Shown: piece by piece, positions 61,375 to 64,000 of the stretch
Layout: every line of letters begins with the position of its first letter
Numbering within the stretch: the first letter of the stretch is position 1
Assembly (NCBI RefSeq): GCF_025351285.1
Contig: NZ_JANXWG010000048.1
Span: 30,967 to 94,966 of the forward strand
Direction: 5' to 3'
Length of the DNA: 64,000 nt
Source: Novosphingobium sp.
GTDB taxonomy: Bacteria; Pseudomonadota; Alphaproteobacteria; Sphingomonadales; Sphingomonadaceae
The notes under the pieces: generated by a model
The model's input: only the letters and a program-made list of their open reading frames with translations
The model's database searches: none
What the model was told of the DNA's origin: nothing
Translations under genes and position numbers: made by a program

Positions 61375-62774
61375 GCGATCACCCCGAACAAATCATGCGC
61401 GTCCGATTCCTCGATCAGCACCTGCACCACGTCGCCCTGCTTCAGGGTAGCCGGCACATCGCGCAGCAGCACTTGCCCGTCGATCTCGGGCGCATCGGCT
61501 TGTGACCTTCCGGTTGCGCCCAGGTCGCCATCCTCGTCGGGTTCGCCCACTTCGTCGATGATCACTGGCAGCGTGCGCCCGATTTTGGCCGCCAGCCGTG
61601 CCGCGCTGATCCGCTCGGTCACTTCCATCAACCGGGCGTAGCGTTCTTCCTTGACCGCCTCTGGTACCGGATCAGGCAAGGCATTGGCCTGTGCGCCCTC
61701 GACCGGTTCGAACCGGAACGCGCCGACGCGATCGAGCTGCGCTTCCTCCAGCCAGTCGAGCAGGTACTTGAAATCGTCCTCGGTCTCGCCCGGAAAGCCG
61801 ACCACGAAGCTCGACCGGATCGCGATATCGGGGCAGATTTCGCGCCATGATTTCAGCCGTTCGAGCACCTTGGCCTCGTTCGCCGGGCGCTTCATCGCCT
61901 TGAGAACCTTGGGCGAGGCGTGCTGGAACGGGATGTCGAGATAGGGCGTCAGCAGCCCTTCGGCCATCAGCGGGATCACCGCATCGACGTGCGGGTAGGG
62001 ATACACGTAATGCATCCGCACCCACGGCACTTGGCCCCCCCCAAATTCATTGGCAGGCGTGCGCAATCCACCCAATTCGCGCGCCAGGTCGGTCATGTGC
62101 GTGCGGACCGCATGGCCCTTCCACTGGCGTTCCTCGTGCCGCACGTCGACGCCATAGGCCGAAGTGTCCTGGCTGATCACCAGCAGTTCGCGCGTGCCCG
62201 CCGCGACCAGCTTTTCGGCCTCGCGCAGCACCGCATCGATCCGCCGGCTGGCCAGTTTTCCGCGCAGCGTCGGGATTATGCAGAAGGCGCAGGCATGATT
62301 GCAGCCTTCTGAAATCTTGAGATAACTGTAGTGCCGGGGCGTGAGTTTCACATCCATCTGCGGGATCAGGTCGATGTACGGACCTTGGGTGGGCGGCGCC
62401 GCTTCGTGCACCGCTTCCACCAACGCCTCGTACTGGTGCGCCCCGGTCACCGCGAGAACGGCGGGGAAGCGCGCGCGGATCACCTCGGCTTCGTTGCCCA
62501 TGCACCCGGTCACGATCACGCGGCCATTTTCGGCGATCGCCTCGCCGATCGCGGCCAGGCTTTCCTCTTTGGCCGAATCGAGGAACCCGCAGGTATTGAC
62601 CAGCACCACATCGGCGCCGGCATAGTCCGCGCTCATCGCATAGCCATCGGCGCGCAGCCGCGTCAGGATGCGTTCGCTGTCGACCAGCGCCTTGGGGCAA
62701 CCCAGGCTGACCATCCCCACCTTGCGCTGTTCGGGGATCCTGGCTGGAATCTTGAAGAGTGTTTCGGCTGTCAT
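61371..62774 (-). CDS. rimO: Ribosomal protein uS12 methylthiotransferase
   Basis: [65 protein letters not shown]-terminal TRAM. Confidence 0.97.
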   Translation of the reverse strand: MTAETLFKIPARIPEQRKVGMVSLGCPKALVDSERILTRLRADGYAMSADYAGADVVLVNTCGFLDSAKEESLAAIGEAIAENGRVIVTGCMGNEAEVIRARFPAVLAVTGAHQYEALVEAVHEAAPPTQGPYIDLIPQMDVKLTPRHYSYLKISEGCNHACAFCIIPTLRGKLASRRIDAVLREAEKLVAAGTRELLVISQDTSAYGVDVRHEERQWKGHAVRTHMTDLARELGGLRTPANEFGGGQVPWVRMHYVYPYPHVDAVIPLMAEGLLTPYLDIPFQHASPKVLKAMKRPANEAKVLERLKSWREICPDIAIRSSFVVGFPGETEDDFKYLLDWLEEAQLDRVGAFRFEPVEGAQANALPDPVPEAVKEERYARLMEVTERISAARLAAKIGRTLPVIIDEVGEPDEDGDLGATGRSQADAPEIDGQVLLRDVPATLKQGDVVQVLIEESDAHDLFGVIA

Positions 62775-62830
62775 CGCCCGGGCGCTTACGCCGATTTGCC
62801 GCGCGCGTCACGTGCGGTTAAAGCGGCGTC

Positions 62831-63340
62831 ATGCCGGGCCTCACCATCACGATCACAAAGGGCCAGCGCGACGATCGAATTGCGATCGCCCGAGCCGATG
62901 GCAGCACCGCGCAGACCTGCTTTCCGCACAAGGGCCCGGTGCCGCACGATGCGGTGCATTTTTTCACCGAGCGCGGGCTGGCTTTGCCGCACGCTTTCTG
63001 GGGCCTGATCGGGCAAGGACGCCACCCGGAAGAGCTTGCCGAGCTGGCCAAGGCGCAAGGCCATGCCAGCGCCAAGCGTGCGCAAGTGCCGGGTGCGGAC
63101 ATCGTCCAACTGCTCCAGGCCGAACGGCTGGTCGAATGCTTCGAGGCGCAATTGTGGGCGCATGCCGCACCCGATGCTGCGTTCATGGACGTCGCCCGCG
63201 TGGCTTGCGAATTGAGCCATGTGCCGCTGCCACCGATTTCGCTCGACCAGTGCGGCGCGGTGATGGCCGAGATTTTCGACTTCGCGAAATCCTGGATGGC
63301 GGCCCCGGTGGGGCACGCCGCAACGCTGGAATGGAACTGA
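62831..63340 (+). CDS. Conserved hypothetical protein
   Basis: 169 aa ORF MPGLTITITKGQRDDRIAIARADGSTAQTCFPHKGPVPHDAVHFFTERG with coding bias. Confidence 0.75.
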   Translation: MPGLTITITKGQRDDRIAIARADGSTAQTCFPHKGPVPHDAVHFFTERGLALPHAFWGLIGQGRHPEELAELAKAQGHASAKRAQVPGADIVQLLQAERLVECFEAQLWAHAAPDAAFMDVARVACELSHVPLPPISLDQCGAVMAEIFDFAKSWMAAPVGHAATLEWN

Positions 63341-63343
63341 CGC

Positions 63344-63739
63344 ATGGGACCGGTGAACTGGATCGCGGTGATTTTGGCGGCCAACCTGGCGGTTGCGGTG
63401 GGTGTGGTGTGGTACGGGCCGTTGTTTGGCGGCGGGCGTCCGCTGATCGAGGCGAAGGACCAGCGCCAGCCGCGCGCCTGGGGGCTGGTGATCGGCGCGA
63501 TGCTGCTTTCGGCCACGATGATCGGCCACAACTTCGCGCGCGTCGGGCCCGAGACGCTCCATGCCAAGCCGTGGCTGTACTTCATGATGTCGGGCGGGCT
63601 GGCCTTGGCCTTCGTGGCGCCCGCGCTGTACATCGGCCTGGCGCGTTACGGCGTCAGCCGCGCCGAACGGGTGCGCGATTGCGGGTACTGGATCGTGGCG
63701 TACCTGGCGATGGGTGCGGTGTTCTGGGCGCTGGGGTGA
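63344..63739 (+). CDS. DUF1761-like small membrane protein
   Basis: MGPVNWIAVILAANLAVAVGVVWYGPLFG followed by further TM helices. Confidence 0.75.
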   Translation: MGPVNWIAVILAANLAVAVGVVWYGPLFGGGRPLIEAKDQRQPRAWGLVIGAMLLSATMIGHNFARVGPETLHAKPWLYFMMSGGLALAFVAPALYIGLARYGVSRAERVRDCGYWIVAYLAMGAVFWALG

Positions 63740-63967
63740 TTGACGCAGAACGGGGTTTTTGTACGCGTCGCCGGGCCCAGATCGGCATTCATTTTCAACG
63801 CCTTGCGGATATTTGCGCGCTCAGGGCGTGACTTTTCGAAAGTGACATCGTCACGCTCGAAACGGGTTGGGCCAGTGGTTGAGCAAATCGCCATACCACG
63901 GCTCTTAACCCATTGCGGTGATGTAGGAAAATGTTCGCGTTGAGCAACTAACCTTGCAACTGACCCG

Positions 63968-64000
63968 TTCATGTCGAGCGAAGTCGAGACACGCTGGCGC
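63968..64000. repeat. Imperfect inverted repeat resembling a dispersed intergenic element of sphingomonads
   Basis: gttcaTGTCGAgcgaagTCGAgACAcg near the window end; attribution to a dispersed family is from memory and truncated here. Confidence 0.4.

Overview
High-GC alphaproteobacterial window, most likely Sphingomonadaceae (lineage inferred from gene content, not tested). About 12-26 kb and 33-61 kb form a large surface-polysaccharide island. It contains an ABC-transporter-dependent (group-2-like) capsule export set: kpsT/kpsM/kpsE-like genes, a Wza/KpsD-like exporter, and a kdsD-kdsB-kdsA-kpsC-kpsS-like run. It also carries nucleotide-sugar pathways for GDP-L-fucose, probably GDP-D-rhamnose, and dTDP-L-rhamnose (rfbCBDA). 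About ten glycosyltransferases are present, including a GT90/CAP10-like protein and a RgpF-like protein, together with FkbM and class I methyltransferases and an acyltransferase. Three features stand out: (i) a three-gene phage tailspike/fiber-like cassette (20.4-24.2 kb) between glycosyltransferases with no other phage genes; (ii) a Pls/PosA-type A-T-membrane NRPS followed by a 4'-phosphopantetheinyl transferase, i.e. a candidate isopeptide homopoly(amino acid) system; (iii) a tandem pair of ~52-54 aa Cys/His miniproteins (6.7-7.1 kb) that are clear paralogs. The rest is mostly housekeeping (nadB, an ABC ATPase, tldD, bioB, rimO, a HerA-like ATPase). I saw no rRNA, tRNA, CRISPR array or intact IS element. 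All product calls come from reading the translations; no database search was run.
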